A DNA stretch of 64,000 nucleotides from Solwaraspora sp. WMMD406 (GTDB lineage Bacteria > Actinomycetota > Actinomycetes > Mycobacteriales > Micromonosporaceae): NCBI RefSeq assembly GCF_029626025.1, contig NZ_JARUBF010000001.1, positions 1,116,001 to 1,180,000 on the forward strand, in the 5' to 3' direction. Position 1 is the first letter of the stretch; every line of letters starts with the position of its first letter. The notes below the pieces were generated by a model. It ran no database searches. It had not been told where the DNA came from and was given only the letters and a program-made list of their open reading frames with translations. Both the position numbers and the translations under genes were made by a program. This document shows, piece by piece, positions 27,814 through 39,426 of this stretch.

Positions 27814-28997
27814 TTATCCCGTGGCGGCGGGGCACCGTCGCCGGACACCTGACCGACGACGCGCTGTCCGCACTCACCGCGGCGAACTGGGCCGATGCCA
27901 CCCGGCCACCGGTCGCCTGGCTGCACTGGCCGGTCGACCTGGCCAACCCGTACCAGTCGCTGATCTACAGTCGGTTTCCGGCACACAACCTGGTGCCGAT
28001 CCGGGTACGCCGCCTCGACCAGCTCGACACCCTGCTGCCGGCACTGCCGGACGGCGTCGCCCGGGTGCTGCACGTGCACTGGCTCTACGCCGTCACCGCC
28101 GGCAGCCGCACCGCGCGGGCCGCCGAGGCCGCCGTCGACCGCTTCGCCGCCGCCCTCGACGACCTCCGTGACCAGGGCGTACGCCTGGTCTGGACGGTGC
28201 ACAACGTGTTGCCGCACGAGACCGTGCACCGGGCGGCGGAGACCCGGCTGCGACAGGTGATGCTCGCCGCCGCCGACGTGGTGCACCTGATGCACGACAG
28301 CCACCTCGACCGGCTGCGCGAGGCGTTCGGAGCGGCGCCCCGACAGGTGGTGGTCGCCCCGCACCCGACCTTCGTCGGCGCGTACCCGGACTGGGTGGAC
28401 CGCGTGTCCGCCCGCAGCCACCTCGGCATCCCGCTCGGTGCCCGGGTCCTGGTCACCTTCGGGCAGGTGCGCCCGTACAAGGGGCACGGCGACTTCCTCG
28501 ACGTCCTCGACGCGGCCGTGCGGCTCGACCCGCGCCTGCGCTGGCTGGTCGCCGGCAAGGTACGCGAGGAGGCCGGCGGTCCGGAGTTCATGCGCCGCGC
28601 CGCCGACCATCCGGCGGTGATCTTCCACCCGGGATTCGTGCCCGACTCCGACGTGCAGTACTACCTGCGCGCCGCCGACGCCGCCGTCTACCCGTACCGT
28701 TCCTCGCTGAACTCCGGGGCGTTGGCGCTGACCGCCGGGTTCGAGCTGCCGGCGTACGTCTCGACCGGCACCACGGTCGGCGGGCTGATGCCGGACGCCG
28801 CGCTGCACCGCTTCGACCTGACCGACCCGGATTCCACGGCCAAGACGATCGCCGACACGATCGGTGGTGGCTGGACCGACGCCCGGCCGGTCCGGGACGC
28901 GATCCGGGACCACGTCGGAGCCTTGGCTCCGGCGCGGGTCAGTGACCGGTTCGCCGCCGACCTGCGCCGCCACCTCGATCCGCTGGCCGGAGCCTGA
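27810..28997 (+). CDS. Family 4-type glycosyltransferase (GT-B)
   Basis: A 395-residue GT-B enzyme. The N-terminal half shows WLHWPVDLANPYQSLIYSRF and VLHVHWLYAVTAGS (donor/acceptor cleft loops) and VWTVHNVLPHE. The C-terminal half has VLVTFGQVRPYKGHGDFLDV, the phosphate-binding region of group 1 transferases, and AADAAVYPYRSSLNSGALAL in place of the usual E-x7-E motif. Its GTG start overlaps the preceding stop (GTGA). It ends 13 bp from a convergent GNAT gene. Role in an envelope or exopolysaccharide pathway is inferred from the neighbourhood. Confidence 0.8.
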   Translation: MIIPWRRGTVAGHLTDDALSALTAANWADATRPPVAWLHWPVDLANPYQSLIYSRFPAHNLVPIRVRRLDQLDTLLPALPDGVARVLHVHWLYAVTAGSRTARAAEAAVDRFAAALDDLRDQGVRLVWTVHNVLPHETVHRAAETRLRQVMLAAADVVHLMHDSHLDRLREAFGAAPRQVVVAPHPTFVGAYPDWVDRVSARSHLGIPLGARVLVTFGQVRPYKGHGDFLDVLDAAVRLDPRLRWLVAGKVREEAGGPEFMRRAADHPAVIFHPGFVPDSDVQYYLRAADAAVYPYRSSLNSGALALTAGFELPAYVSTGTTVGGLMPDAALHRFDLTDPDSTAKTIADTIGGGWTDARPVRDAIRDHVGALAPARVSDRFAADLRRHLDPLAGA

Positions 28998-29010
28998 TCC
29001 GTGCCACCTG

Positions 29011-29661
29011 CTACCGGGTGACGGGTCGGGGTTCGCGCCACATCGGCCAGATCGGCGGCCCGTCGGGCAGCCGGATCGGACCGTGCGCGCGGTAACCGTG
29101 CCGCAGGTAGAGGTCCCGGTTGCGCGGGGTCGTCGCCTCCAGGTAGCCCGGCGTGCCGTGTCCGTCCAGATGGCGGTGGTGATGGTGCAGCAGCGCGGTG
29201 CCGATCCCGCTGCCCTGCCGCCAGGGCGTCACCGCCAGATACGCCAGGTGCCAGTGCGGCTGCCAGGGATGGTGCGCGGCCAGCAGCCGGCCCAGCGACG
29301 CGAAGCGCGGCTGCCACGGTCCGGCGGCGGTGATCAACCGGATCTGGTGTTCACTGACCGTGTCCGGGTCGGCGGCCGTGCGGCGACCCCGTGGATGCCA
29401 GATCGCCACTCCGCTGAAATGGCCGGCGACCGGGCTCACGACCGGGCCGGCGACGTAGACCGTGCCGCCGTTGCGGATCGCTTCGACGAGTTCGATCGTG
29501 AACAGGGTGCGGAAGACGCGCGAGCGAGCGGAAAGGTCGGCGATCAGCCACTGGGAGACCGGGGCGATCAGGAACGCCTCGGTGAGCAACGTGGCGGCCT
29601 GCGGGATGTCGTCCAGGCCAGCGGTACGGATCATGACGGCCGTCGGTTGGGTCGCGGTCAT
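29011..29661 (-). CDS. GNAT-family N-acetyltransferase
   Basis: A 216-residue acetyl-CoA-dependent transferase. The CoA-binding motif A is LAYLAVTPWRQGSGIGTALL (Gln/Arg-x2-Gly-x-Gly/Ala), followed by GYLEATTPRNRDLYLRHGYR, typical of the family's last strand and helix. ATG at 29661 has GGAGGGA about 8 bases upstream on the minus strand; a longer frame to 29775 is rejected. The unusual HHHHRH run is near residue 155. Substrate is unknown; the gene is convergent with the GT4 gene. Confidence 0.85.
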   Translation of the reverse strand: MTATQPTAVMIRTAGLDDIPQAATLLTEAFLIAPVSQWLIADLSARSRVFRTLFTIELVEAIRNGGTVYVAGPVVSPVAGHFSGVAIWHPRGRRTAADPDTVSEHQIRLITAAGPWQPRFASLGRLLAAHHPWQPHWHLAYLAVTPWRQGSGIGTALLHHHHRHLDGHGTPGYLEATTPRNRDLYLRHGYRAHGPIRLPDGPPIWPMWREPRPVTR

Positions 29662-29933
29662 CGGCGGACTCCCTCCGGTCGGGCGGCCCGCGCGCCTGCC
29701 GGTCGGGCGGCGCACGGTGCGGTCTGCTGGACGGCCACGGCGGATGAGCCGGGCGTGTGGTGGACGCGTCGCCACCGCCGCCGGATGACAGGACCAATGG
29801 TCAAATTACCGACAGTGGAGATCCCAGGCTCCGCCCGAGAACTAGCGTCCGGGCGCTGTCCCTGGTCCACCTCGATAGGTCAGGATGATTGTCCTGCCGC
29901 TTACCCCTGCTGTAACGTCCAAAGGAGACATAT

Positions 29934-31472
29934 ATGGACAGCAAGCGCTACCGGTATCTCATCGTCGGTGCCGGCCCCGCCGGTCTGCAGTTGAGCTACT
30001 ACCTCAAGCGCGCCGGAGCGGACTATCTGACGGTGGAGCGGGAAGCCGCCCCGGGCCAGTTCTTTCACCGGTTCCCCCGGCACCGCCGGTTGATCTCCAT
30101 CAACAAGGTGCACACGGTGAGTGACGATCCCGAGATCAAGCTGCGGTGGGACTGGCATTCGTTGCTCAACGACCACCCTGATCTGCAATTTCCGCGCTAC
30201 AGCACGGAATACCTGCCGGCCGCCGACGACCTGGTCCGCTACCTCGACGATTTTCAACGCGTGCATGAGCTCAACGTCCGGTACGGGACGACCGTCGAAC
30301 GGATCGAACGCGTCGCCGACGGTTTCCTGGTGCACGCCGGTGACCAGGTGTGGCAGGCCGAGTGCCTGATCGTGGCGAGTGGCTGGGGCAAGCCGTACGT
30401 GCCGGCTATCCCGGGGATCGAACACGCGGTCGGCTACGAGGACATGGCCGTGGACCCGGAGCAATACCGGGGGCAGCGGGTACTGGTGATCGGCAAGGGA
30501 AACTCGGCCTTCGAGACCGCGGCGTCGATCTTCGGACACGCCGCGATGGTGCACCTGGCCAGTCGCTATCCGCTGCGCCTGGCCTGGAACACCAAACATC
30601 CCGGTGACGTACGGGGGCAGTACGGCGCGTTCCTGGACAGCTACCAGTTCAAGACGCTGCACTCGGTGCTCGACTGCACCATCGACGAGATCACCCCGGT
30701 CGACGGGCGGTTCGACGTCCGCATCACGTACACCCACGCCGACGGCGAGACGGACGTGATCGAGTACGACTCGGTGCTGCGCTGCACCGGTTTCCGGATG
30801 GACACGTCGATGTTCGATCCGACCTGCCAGCCGGAGATGGTCCGCGACGGCCGGATCCCGGCGCTGCGGCCGGACTGGCAGTCAACCACCGTCGACGACC
30901 TCTACTTCGCCGGCACGATCGCCCAGGCCCGCGACGTCCGGCACGCGTCGTCGCCGTTCATCGACGGATTCCGGTACAACCTGCGGACCTTCACCGCGCT
31001 ACTGCGGGAACGCTACGACGGTGTCCCGCTGCCGTACGACATGGTGTCGGCCGACCCGGCCGCCCTGACGTCGTTGATCCTCGACCGGCTTAACTGGAGC
31101 TCGGCGTTGTGGACCCAGTTCGAATACCTCTGCGACGTGCTGGTGTTCGACGAGGCCACCGGGCGGTTCCACCACTACGTCGACCTGCCGGAGGACTACG
31201 CGGTGACCCGCTTCCGGGACGAGGCGCACTACTACACCGTCGGACTGCGCTGGGGGCGGGACGACTACCGGGACGTGTTCGCCGTCGAACGGCACCCGAG
31301 CCCTGACCGGGCCGCCGAAAGCGCGTTCATCCATCCCGTCATCCGCCGCTACCAGGGTGACCGGTTGATCGCCGAGCAGCATCTGTTGGAGGATCTGCTG
31401 GCCGAGTGGCGTCGCCCGGACCGGCACGTCGAACCCCTGCTCGCGTTCCTGGAAAAGGACCTGAGCGGCTGA
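29934..31472 (+). CDS. Flavin-containing monooxygenase-like oxidoreductase
   Basis: A 512-residue two-dinucleotide-fold flavoprotein. FAD site: YLIVGAGPAGLQLSYYLKRAG (residues 8-28). NADPH site: VLVIGKGNSAFETAASIFG (about 183-200). Between them lies LIVASGWGKPYVP, and SVLRCTGFRMD precedes the C-terminal part. It resembles the FOXRED2-like branch of the FMO group and may oxidise an amine, thiol or ketone. AAAGGAG lies 6 bases before the ATG. It is convergent, 6 bp apart, with a nitroreductase gene. Substrate unknown. Confidence 0.82.
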   Translation: MDSKRYRYLIVGAGPAGLQLSYYLKRAGADYLTVEREAAPGQFFHRFPRHRRLISINKVHTVSDDPEIKLRWDWHSLLNDHPDLQFPRYSTEYLPAADDLVRYLDDFQRVHELNVRYGTTVERIERVADGFLVHAGDQVWQAECLIVASGWGKPYVPAIPGIEHAVGYEDMAVDPEQYRGQRVLVIGKGNSAFETAASIFGHAAMVHLASRYPLRLAWNTKHPGDVRGQYGAFLDSYQFKTLHSVLDCTIDEITPVDGRFDVRITYTHADGETDVIEYDSVLRCTGFRMDTSMFDPTCQPEMVRDGRIPALRPDWQSTTVDDLYFAGTIAQARDVRHASSPFIDGFRYNLRTFTALLRERYDGVPLPYDMVSADPAALTSLILDRLNWSSALWTQFEYLCDVLVFDEATGRFHHYVDLPEDYAVTRFRDEAHYYTVGLRWGRDDYRDVFAVERHPSPDRAAESAFIHPVIRRYQGDRLIAEQHLLEDLLAEWRRPDRHVEPLLAFLEKDLSG

Positions 31473-31478
31473 CCCGGA

Positions 31479-32153
31479 TCACCGCCGGACCATCACCTCG
31501 TCCAGCGGTTTACGGGTCAGCCTCGGCACCCGCGCACCGGGTGCCGGGTAGCCGACCGGCATCACCACGCAGGCGCGCTCCTCCGGCGGCCGTTGGCACA
31601 CCTCGTTGAGGAAACGCATCGGGCTCGGCGTGTGGGTCAGGGTGGCGAGCCCGGCCTGGTGCAGCGTCGCGATCAGCAGGCCGATCGCGATCCCCACCGA
31701 CTCCTTCACGTAGTACGGCTTCGGCGTGCTCGGACCCTGATGCACCTCGAACACGACGATCACCACCGGAGCCGTCTCCAGGAAGGGCTTCCGCCAGTCG
31801 GTGCCGAGTGGCGCGAGCGCGTCCAGCCACTCGCCGGATGCCCGGCGTTGGTAGAACTCGCGCTCCTCGGCTTCGGCGGCCAGCCGCAGCCGGCGCTTGC
31901 GCTCCGGGTCGCGGATCGTGACGAACCGCCAGGGCTGCAGGTTGGCGCCGCTGGGGGCGCTGGCCGCCGCCCGTACCGCCGCCTCGATCACCGCCTCGGG
32001 GACCGGGTCGGCGGAGAAATCCCGCACCGACCGTCGGGTCGCCATCCGTTCGGCGAACCGGTGCGCGGTCCGAACCATCGCCGGTTCGGGCATCCGATCG
32101 TCCGGTACGGGGACAGTCGGCAGAGCTGTCGGCTTCGCGGCGACCTGCTCCAT
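31479..32153 (-). CDS. Nitroreductase-family protein
   Basis: A 224-residue FMN enzyme. ATRRSVRDFSADPVPEAVIE gives the FMN phosphate-binding arginines, AAASAPSGANLQPWRFVTI the isoalloxazine region, and VGIAIGLLIATLHQAGLATL the conserved core helix before HTPSPMRFLNE. It is closest in plan to the BluB/iodotyrosine-deiodinase-like branch (length, SGANLQPW). Start is the Met at 32153. It is not clustered with the other nitroreductase (12104-12724), and its substrate is unknown. Confidence 0.85.
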   Translation of the reverse strand: MEQVAAKPTALPTVPVPDDRMPEPAMVRTAHRFAERMATRRSVRDFSADPVPEAVIEAAVRAAASAPSGANLQPWRFVTIRDPERKRRLRLAAEAEEREFYQRRASGEWLDALAPLGTDWRKPFLETAPVVIVVFEVHQGPSTPKPYYVKESVGIAIGLLIATLHQAGLATLTHTPSPMRFLNEVCQRPPEERACVVMPVGYPAPGARVPRLTRKPLDEVMVRR

Positions 32154-32220
32154 GGGGGACCATCCTCTCCCGGCCCGCACGGGCGCCCCTCCAGAGTCGC
32201 CCGCCGCCCCCCGGAACCTC

Positions 32221-33351
32221 TTACGCGTACGTGCTCATTGGCTGCTGTCGCTGCGTCTGCTCGACCAGATGGTCGACGATCCCGGCCAACCCGTCCGGCC
32301 CGGTGGCGGCCCGGCGTTGCCGGCTGGCACCGTCAGCGTCGACCGCCAGCCGCCGCAGCCAGCTCTCCACCCGTACCAGGTCATCGAGCTCGACCAGGGC
32401 GGGCCGGGCGATCCGCAGGAGTCGGTCGGCGAGGGTCGCCGCCGGCACGAGCCGACCGGTGGTGACGTCGATCCCGCTGCCGGCGAACCCGTCGCGGGCG
32501 GCCCGCCAGTAGGCGGCCCGCATCAGCTCCGCTGAGATCTCCGGCCCGGGGTCGCCCCGGTCGACCGCCCGGTCGGCGACGATCACCAGCGCGCGGACCA
32601 GTGCGGCGAAGGCGGCCGACTCGTCGGCTGTCATCGGCACGTCGGCCACCCGGACCTCCAGGGTCGGTTGGTGGGCGCAGAGCCGGATGTCCCAGAACAG
32701 GGTGCCCACGTCGACCAGTGTCCCGGCGTCGAGCAGCGTGGCGACGAGCTGGTCGTAGTGCGCCGCGTCGCGCATTCGCGGCGGAGGCCCGGCCACCGGC
32801 CACTGTCCCCAGGTGACCGTCCGCCAACTGGCGTAACCGGTGTCCCGTCCGTCCCAGTAGGGCGAGTTGGCGGTGAGTGCGATGAGGACCGGAAGGTGCG
32901 GTCGCAGGTGATTGCTGACCAGCACCGCGCGGTCCCGATCCGGAAGTTCGACATGTACGTGGACGGCGCAGATGCCCAGATCATCGTGCAGGCCGCGAAA
33001 CGTCGCGGTGCCTTGGTCCTGGCGGGGACCGGTGGTGATCGGTGGGGGAAAGACCTGACCGAGCACCGGGGAGCCGGTGGCGACGATCCGCAGCCTTTCG
33101 GCCGTCGCCGCCGTGGCGAGCGCCGATCGACCCTGAACGAGCTGGGTGTGCAGCGCGGCCGTGGTGTGACAGGGGAGAGTCCTGGCTTCGACCTGCAGCT
33201 TGGTGATCTCACCGCCGACGCGGGCACCGAGTTCGTCGACGGCCCGGCTGATCACCGGCGCGGCGAGGGGGACAACCGCCCGGGTCACCGGATCGACGAC
33301 GAGGAACTCCTCTTCGACGCCGAACCGTACGTCAGAACTGTCGTCCGCCAT
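32221..33351 (-). CDS. YbdK-type carboxylate-amine ligase (glutamate-cysteine ligase fold)
   Basis: A 376-residue ATP-dependent ligase of the GCS2/YbdK group. FGVEEEFLVVDPVTR carries the metal-binding acidic run, CAVHVHVELPDRDRAV the histidine-rich core strand, and LTANSPYWDGRDTGYASWRT the substrate loop. E. coli YbdK has weak gamma-glutamylcysteine ligase activity; true substrates of actinobacterial members are unclear. The Met at 33351 fits the family start, though the ribosome site is weak. It lies 58 bp downstream of the M20 peptidase, same strand, so the two may be co-transcribed. Confidence 0.88.
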   Translation of the reverse strand: MADDSSDVRFGVEEEFLVVDPVTRAVVPLAAPVISRAVDELGARVGGEITKLQVEARTLPCHTTAALHTQLVQGRSALATAATAERLRIVATGSPVLGQVFPPPITTGPRQDQGTATFRGLHDDLGICAVHVHVELPDRDRAVLVSNHLRPHLPVLIALTANSPYWDGRDTGYASWRTVTWGQWPVAGPPPRMRDAAHYDQLVATLLDAGTLVDVGTLFWDIRLCAHQPTLEVRVADVPMTADESAAFAALVRALVIVADRAVDRGDPGPEISAELMRAAYWRAARDGFAGSGIDVTTGRLVPAATLADRLLRIARPALVELDDLVRVESWLRRLAVDADGASRQRRAATGPDGLAGIVDHLVEQTQRQQPMSTYA

Positions 33352-33409
33352 GCCGGCACCGTCCCGCAGTCGCGTTACGACGGCCGCCAACGCGCGGCGT
33401 CACCCCATG

Positions 33410-34591
33410 CTAGGCGATCGACCGGATGCTCGGCGATCGACTGACGCCGGAAGGTGCCGTCGATGGGGCCGCCGCCAGGATCCGGTCGACGAGCCTCGCC
33501 AGCAACGCCGCCCGATCCGGCATCTGACTGATGTCGACGTACTCGCTGCGGGCGTGCGACCCGCCACCGACACCGCCGAGGCCGTCGAGAGTAGGCACGC
33601 CGAGCGCGGCGGTGAGGTTGGCGTCCGACACGCCGGCGGCGCGGGCGCCGCCGGGCGGCGGCAGGCCGAGGTCACGCGCGGCGGCCCGGGCCTGCTGGAA
33701 CAGGCCCATCGCCCGCTGCGGCGCCATCGGGTATCGGCCGACTTCCTGACGCACGCTGAGCGTGGCATCCGACAAGTGCGGTTGCAGAGTACGGATCGCC
33801 CGGTCGATCCGGTCCAGTTCGGCGTCGGTCCAGGCCCGTACGTCGACGGCCAGGCTGGCCGCCGCCGGCACCGTGTTGGTGGTGGTGCCGGCGCTGATCA
33901 CCGTCGGTGTGACCGTGGTGCCGGCGGCCGGATCGTTCATCGCGCGCAGGACCAGCACCTGGTGTGCCGCCTCGACGGTGGCGTTCACGCCAAGGTGTGG
34001 CTCGACCCCGGCATGGGCGGCGCGGCCGTCGACGGTCAGCCGGTACAACGCGCCGCCCTTGCGGGCGATCTTGAGCCGGCCGTCGGGGGTGCTCGGCTCG
34101 CCGACCAGGACCGTGCCGGAACGCCGCGCCTGGTCGACGATCAGATCCCGCGACGTCGCCGAACCGGTCTCCTCGTCGCAGGTGAGCAGCATTCCGACTC
34201 GCGCCGTGCTGGCCATCAGCTTCAGCGCGGTGAACATCTGGACGATGCCTGCCTTCATGTCGCAGACCCCGGGCCCGGTGGCGATGGTGCCGTTGACGCT
34301 GAACGGCCAGTCCGCCGTCGTGCCCGCCGGCCACACCGTGTCGAAATGGCCGAGCAGCAGGATCTGCTGGTCGTCTGCCTCCCACAACAGGTGCGGCGAT
34401 CCGTCGCGGACCACTCGACGGGCCGGCCGCCCGAGCACCTCTTCGCCCCAGCGGGACAGCAGGTCCGCGCAGCGGGTGAGATGACGCAGCGAGCCGGGCG
34501 GTGATTCGTGCCCGACCAGCTCGCCGAGCATCTCCACCATCCTGGTGGACTGGTCCCGCGCTGCGCGCATCGGCGGTGTGGGTCGTGGCAT
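33410..34591 (-). CDS. M20-family metallopeptidase (carboxypeptidase G2-like)
   Basis: A 393-residue di-zinc hydrolase. Metal ligands are visible as LLGHFDTVWP, GPGVCDMKAG and LLTCDEETGS, with GRAAHAGVEPHLGVNA marking the dimerisation domain and GGSHARSEYVD the last ligand histidine. Closest plan is glutamate carboxypeptidase/CPG2, which removes C-terminal glutamate. GGAGG lies 5 bases before the ATG at 34591. It precedes the YbdK-like ligase, which makes amide bonds to glutamate-like substrates, an interesting pairing of bond making and breaking. Confidence 0.88.
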   Translation of the reverse strand: MPRPTPPMRAARDQSTRMVEMLGELVGHESPPGSLRHLTRCADLLSRWGEEVLGRPARRVVRDGSPHLLWEADDQQILLLGHFDTVWPAGTTADWPFSVNGTIATGPGVCDMKAGIVQMFTALKLMASTARVGMLLTCDEETGSATSRDLIVDQARRSGTVLVGEPSTPDGRLKIARKGGALYRLTVDGRAAHAGVEPHLGVNATVEAAHQVLVLRAMNDPAAGTTVTPTVISAGTTTNTVPAAASLAVDVRAWTDAELDRIDRAIRTLQPHLSDATLSVRQEVGRYPMAPQRAMGLFQQARAAARDLGLPPPGGARAAGVSDANLTAALGVPTLDGLGGVGGGSHARSEYVDISQMPDRAALLARLVDRILAAAPSTAPSGVSRSPSIRSIA

Positions 34592-34750
34592 CGGTGCCTC
34601 CCGGGCTCGGCCGGCAGGGGCTTCCGGCGCGGACGCTTCCCTCACGGTCGCATCGCGTCAGGCCGATGTCTTCCGTCATCCTGCCGTCGCGTTCCGTACC
34701 GGCGACGGGGCCGGGCGTCGGGCTGGCCATCGACAGCTATCCTCGACGAC

Positions 34751-35317
34751 ATGTCGAGCCCGACGCCAGCTACGACGAGCCCGACGCCGGGAACGAGTTT
34801 GGACCGCCGACTGGAGTGGGCCTCGCCCGAGGTGAGAGCCGACATCGTCCGACAGGTCCGGCCGCTGCGGACCCGGCAACGCAGCCGGTCCGTCGCCGTA
34901 CGGGCGGTGGTGCTGGCCTACGCCTTCACCTGGCTGCCGGCCTTCCTCGTGTTCGCGGTCGCGACCGTCGTCGCGCCGTCCCTGACCGACGGGGCCAGCG
35001 TCGCGGCGACCGCCTTGTGGGCCCTGCAGTTCGCCACCCTGATCGCGATCTCCGCGATCGTCACGGCGTTGCGCAGCCTCCGCGCGGCCGAGCCCGACGA
35101 GGTCGACGCGGACACGTCGACTCGCCGGACTCTGCTGCGCCTCGTGGGCGGCCTGGCGCTCAGCGGCCTGTTCGCCGGACTGGTGCTGGCGGTTCAGGGG
35201 CTGTCGGTCGGCCAGATCGCGGTGCTGGCGGGGGTGCTCGCCGCCGTACTGCATCTGCTGCCGTTGATCGCGGCCCGGCTGCTGGCCAGGGCCGCGTCAC
35301 GCCGGCTCGACCGGTAG
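34751..35317 (+). CDS. Small integral membrane protein of unknown function
   Basis: A 188-residue protein with a Thr/Pro-rich cytoplasmic head (MSSPTPATTSPTPGTSLDRR), a charged segment and four hydrophobic stretches (VVLAYAFTWLPAFLVFAVATV, ALQFATLIAISAIVTAL, LVGGLALSGLFAGLVLAV, IAVLAGVLAAVLHLLPLIAA). No family recognised. Its last 21 bases overlap the 3' end of the convergent AraC/GyrI gene. Confidence 0.7.
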   Translation: MSSPTPATTSPTPGTSLDRRLEWASPEVRADIVRQVRPLRTRQRSRSVAVRAVVLAYAFTWLPAFLVFAVATVVAPSLTDGASVAATALWALQFATLIAISAIVTALRSLRAAEPDEVDADTSTRRTLLRLVGGLALSGLFAGLVLAVQGLSVGQIAVLAGVLAAVLHLLPLIAARLLARAASRRLDR

Positions 35318-36166
35318 CCACAGCTCGCAGGTGGCGGTGCTGAAGTCGGCGGCGCGGTCGAGCACGGCGACCATCGACGGACCGGGCCGCAGCCGCCACG
35401 GATTGGACGGGAACCACTCGGTCGCGGTCGCGGCCCAGGCGGCCTGCAGCGTCTGCGGGTGCGGTCCGGCGGTGCGGAAGACCGCCCACCGGCCGGCCGC
35501 CACCTCGATGACGTCCAAGTCGGCGGGGACCGGGGTGTCCGCGCTGATCGCCACCCCGTGCAGGTAGGTCAGCTCGCTGCCCTCGGCGCTGTCGGGGTCG
35601 ACGTCGTCGCTGACCTGGAGCAGACCGGCCGGTTCGGTGTCGGCGAGAGCCTTGAGCCGGTCGTGCTCCTGGGCCGGCAGCGCGGCGACGTGCTGCTGGA
35701 TGTGCGGGTTGACACCGTGGTGGATCAGCGGAACCCGGGCCGCGTGTCCGATGAGCCGGAACGCGGGGCGGTCGACGATACGGGTGTCCATGGAAATGCT
35801 CCCTTCGACGGTCAGGCGGAACCTGAGCTGCGGTTGACTGCGAAGGGGGCCACCGTCTCGCCGTACGTCGCTCGGACCGGCGCCGTGGACCGAGCGGAAG
35901 GCGCGACCGAACGCCTCCGTCGAGCCGTACCCGTGCCGGACCGCGATGCTGAGCAGGTCGTCCTCGCCGCGCACCACGGCGGCGGCGGCGATGGTCATCC
36001 GGCGGCGGCGGACGTACTCCGACAGCGGCATCCCGGCCAAGGACGAGAACATCCGGCGCAGGTGGTACGCGGTCGTGCCGACCGTGGCGGCCAACGTCTC
36101 GACGTCGAGTTCCGCCGTGAGGCGCTCCTCGACGAGGTCGACCAGCTGATTGAGTGCCGAGATCAT
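35297..36166 (-). CDS. AraC-family regulator with GyrI-like effector domain
   Basis: A 289-residue regulator. Residues 1-105 hold two helix-turn-helix motifs (ELDVETLAATVGTTAYHLRR and LLSIAVRHGYGSTEAFGRAF). Residues 125-289 are a GyrI-like small-molecule-binding domain starting MDTRIVDRPAFRLIGHAARV and ending FSTATCELWLPV. This is the Rob/SAV2435-type plan, where the C-terminal domain binds hydrophobic drugs. Its 3' end overlaps the convergent membrane-protein gene by 21 bp. It diverges from the rifamycin monooxygenase gene with 226 bp between them. Confidence 0.9.
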   Translation of the reverse strand: MISALNQLVDLVEERLTAELDVETLAATVGTTAYHLRRMFSSLAGMPLSEYVRRRRMTIAAAAVVRGEDDLLSIAVRHGYGSTEAFGRAFRSVHGAGPSDVRRDGGPLRSQPQLRFRLTVEGSISMDTRIVDRPAFRLIGHAARVPLIHHGVNPHIQQHVAALPAQEHDRLKALADTEPAGLLQVSDDVDPDSAEGSELTYLHGVAISADTPVPADLDVIEVAAGRWAVFRTAGPHPQTLQAAWAATATEWFPSNPWRLRPGPSMVAVLDRAADFSTATCELWLPVEPA

Positions 36167-36299
36167 GTGGCTTCCCTTCTGCTGTCGACCAGCCTGGCAG
36201 GAAGCGGTCTGCTCGCACCCGACCTCAGCGGTCCGATCCGATCATCCTGATCGCGGCGGTGGGGCGAAGAATGGCGGGAGTCAGCACCGCCATTCTTAA

Positions 36300-38865
<2,566 letters not shown>

Positions 38866-39000
38866 GTCGCCATCCTGTCTGCCGTACGGAAATCCCATCC
38901 TGCCGTAGTAGCGGACAGATCCTGTCCGCTTGCCTTGCGAGGGTTGCCAGCGCGTCCGACGACCGCGTCGCGACGACCCGTACAAGCGCAAGGAGCGATC

Positions 39001-39423
39001 ATGTCCGTGACCACCACCACCCACCTGAACTTCCGTGGCGACGCCGGTGCCGCGCTGGAGTTCTACCACTCGGTCTTCGGCGGTCACCGCGCCGTGATCA
39101 CCTACGCCGACGCCGGCAACGTCCAGGACGAGGCCGAGGCCGACCAGGTGATGTGGGGCCAGGTGCTGGCCGACGGCGGCTTTCACGTCATGGCGTACGA
39201 CGTGCCGGCGCGGCTGCCGTACGACCGGGGTGTCAACTCCTTCTTCGTCTCGTTGCGGGGCGAGACGGTCGAGGAGGTGACCGGCTACTGGGACAAGCTC
39301 GCCGAGGGAGCGACCGTCGTGGTCCCGATCGGCCCGGCCGGCTGGGCACCCGCGTACGGGATGCTGCGGGACCGCTTCGGCGTCGTCTGGGTCGTCGACG
39401 CCGCCGAGCCAGCGGCGGCCTGA
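39001..39423 (+). CDS. VOC/PhnB-like glyoxalase-fold protein
   Basis: A 140-residue protein of the PhnB-like branch of the vicinal-oxygen-chelate superfamily. HLNFRGDAGAALEFYHSVFGG at the start, FHVMAYDVPARLPYD and GMLRDRFGVVWVVDA at the end are typical. AAGGAG lies upstream of the ATG. No enzyme activity is established for most members. It diverges from the WYL regulator and is followed by a DNA glycosylase-like gene after 3 bp, suggesting one transcript. Confidence 0.85.
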   Translation: MSVTTTTHLNFRGDAGAALEFYHSVFGGHRAVITYADAGNVQDEAEADQVMWGQVLADGGFHVMAYDVPARLPYDRGVNSFFVSLRGETVEEVTGYWDKLAEGATVVVPIGPAGWAPAYGMLRDRFGVVWVVDAAEPAAA

Positions 39424-39426
39424 CCG

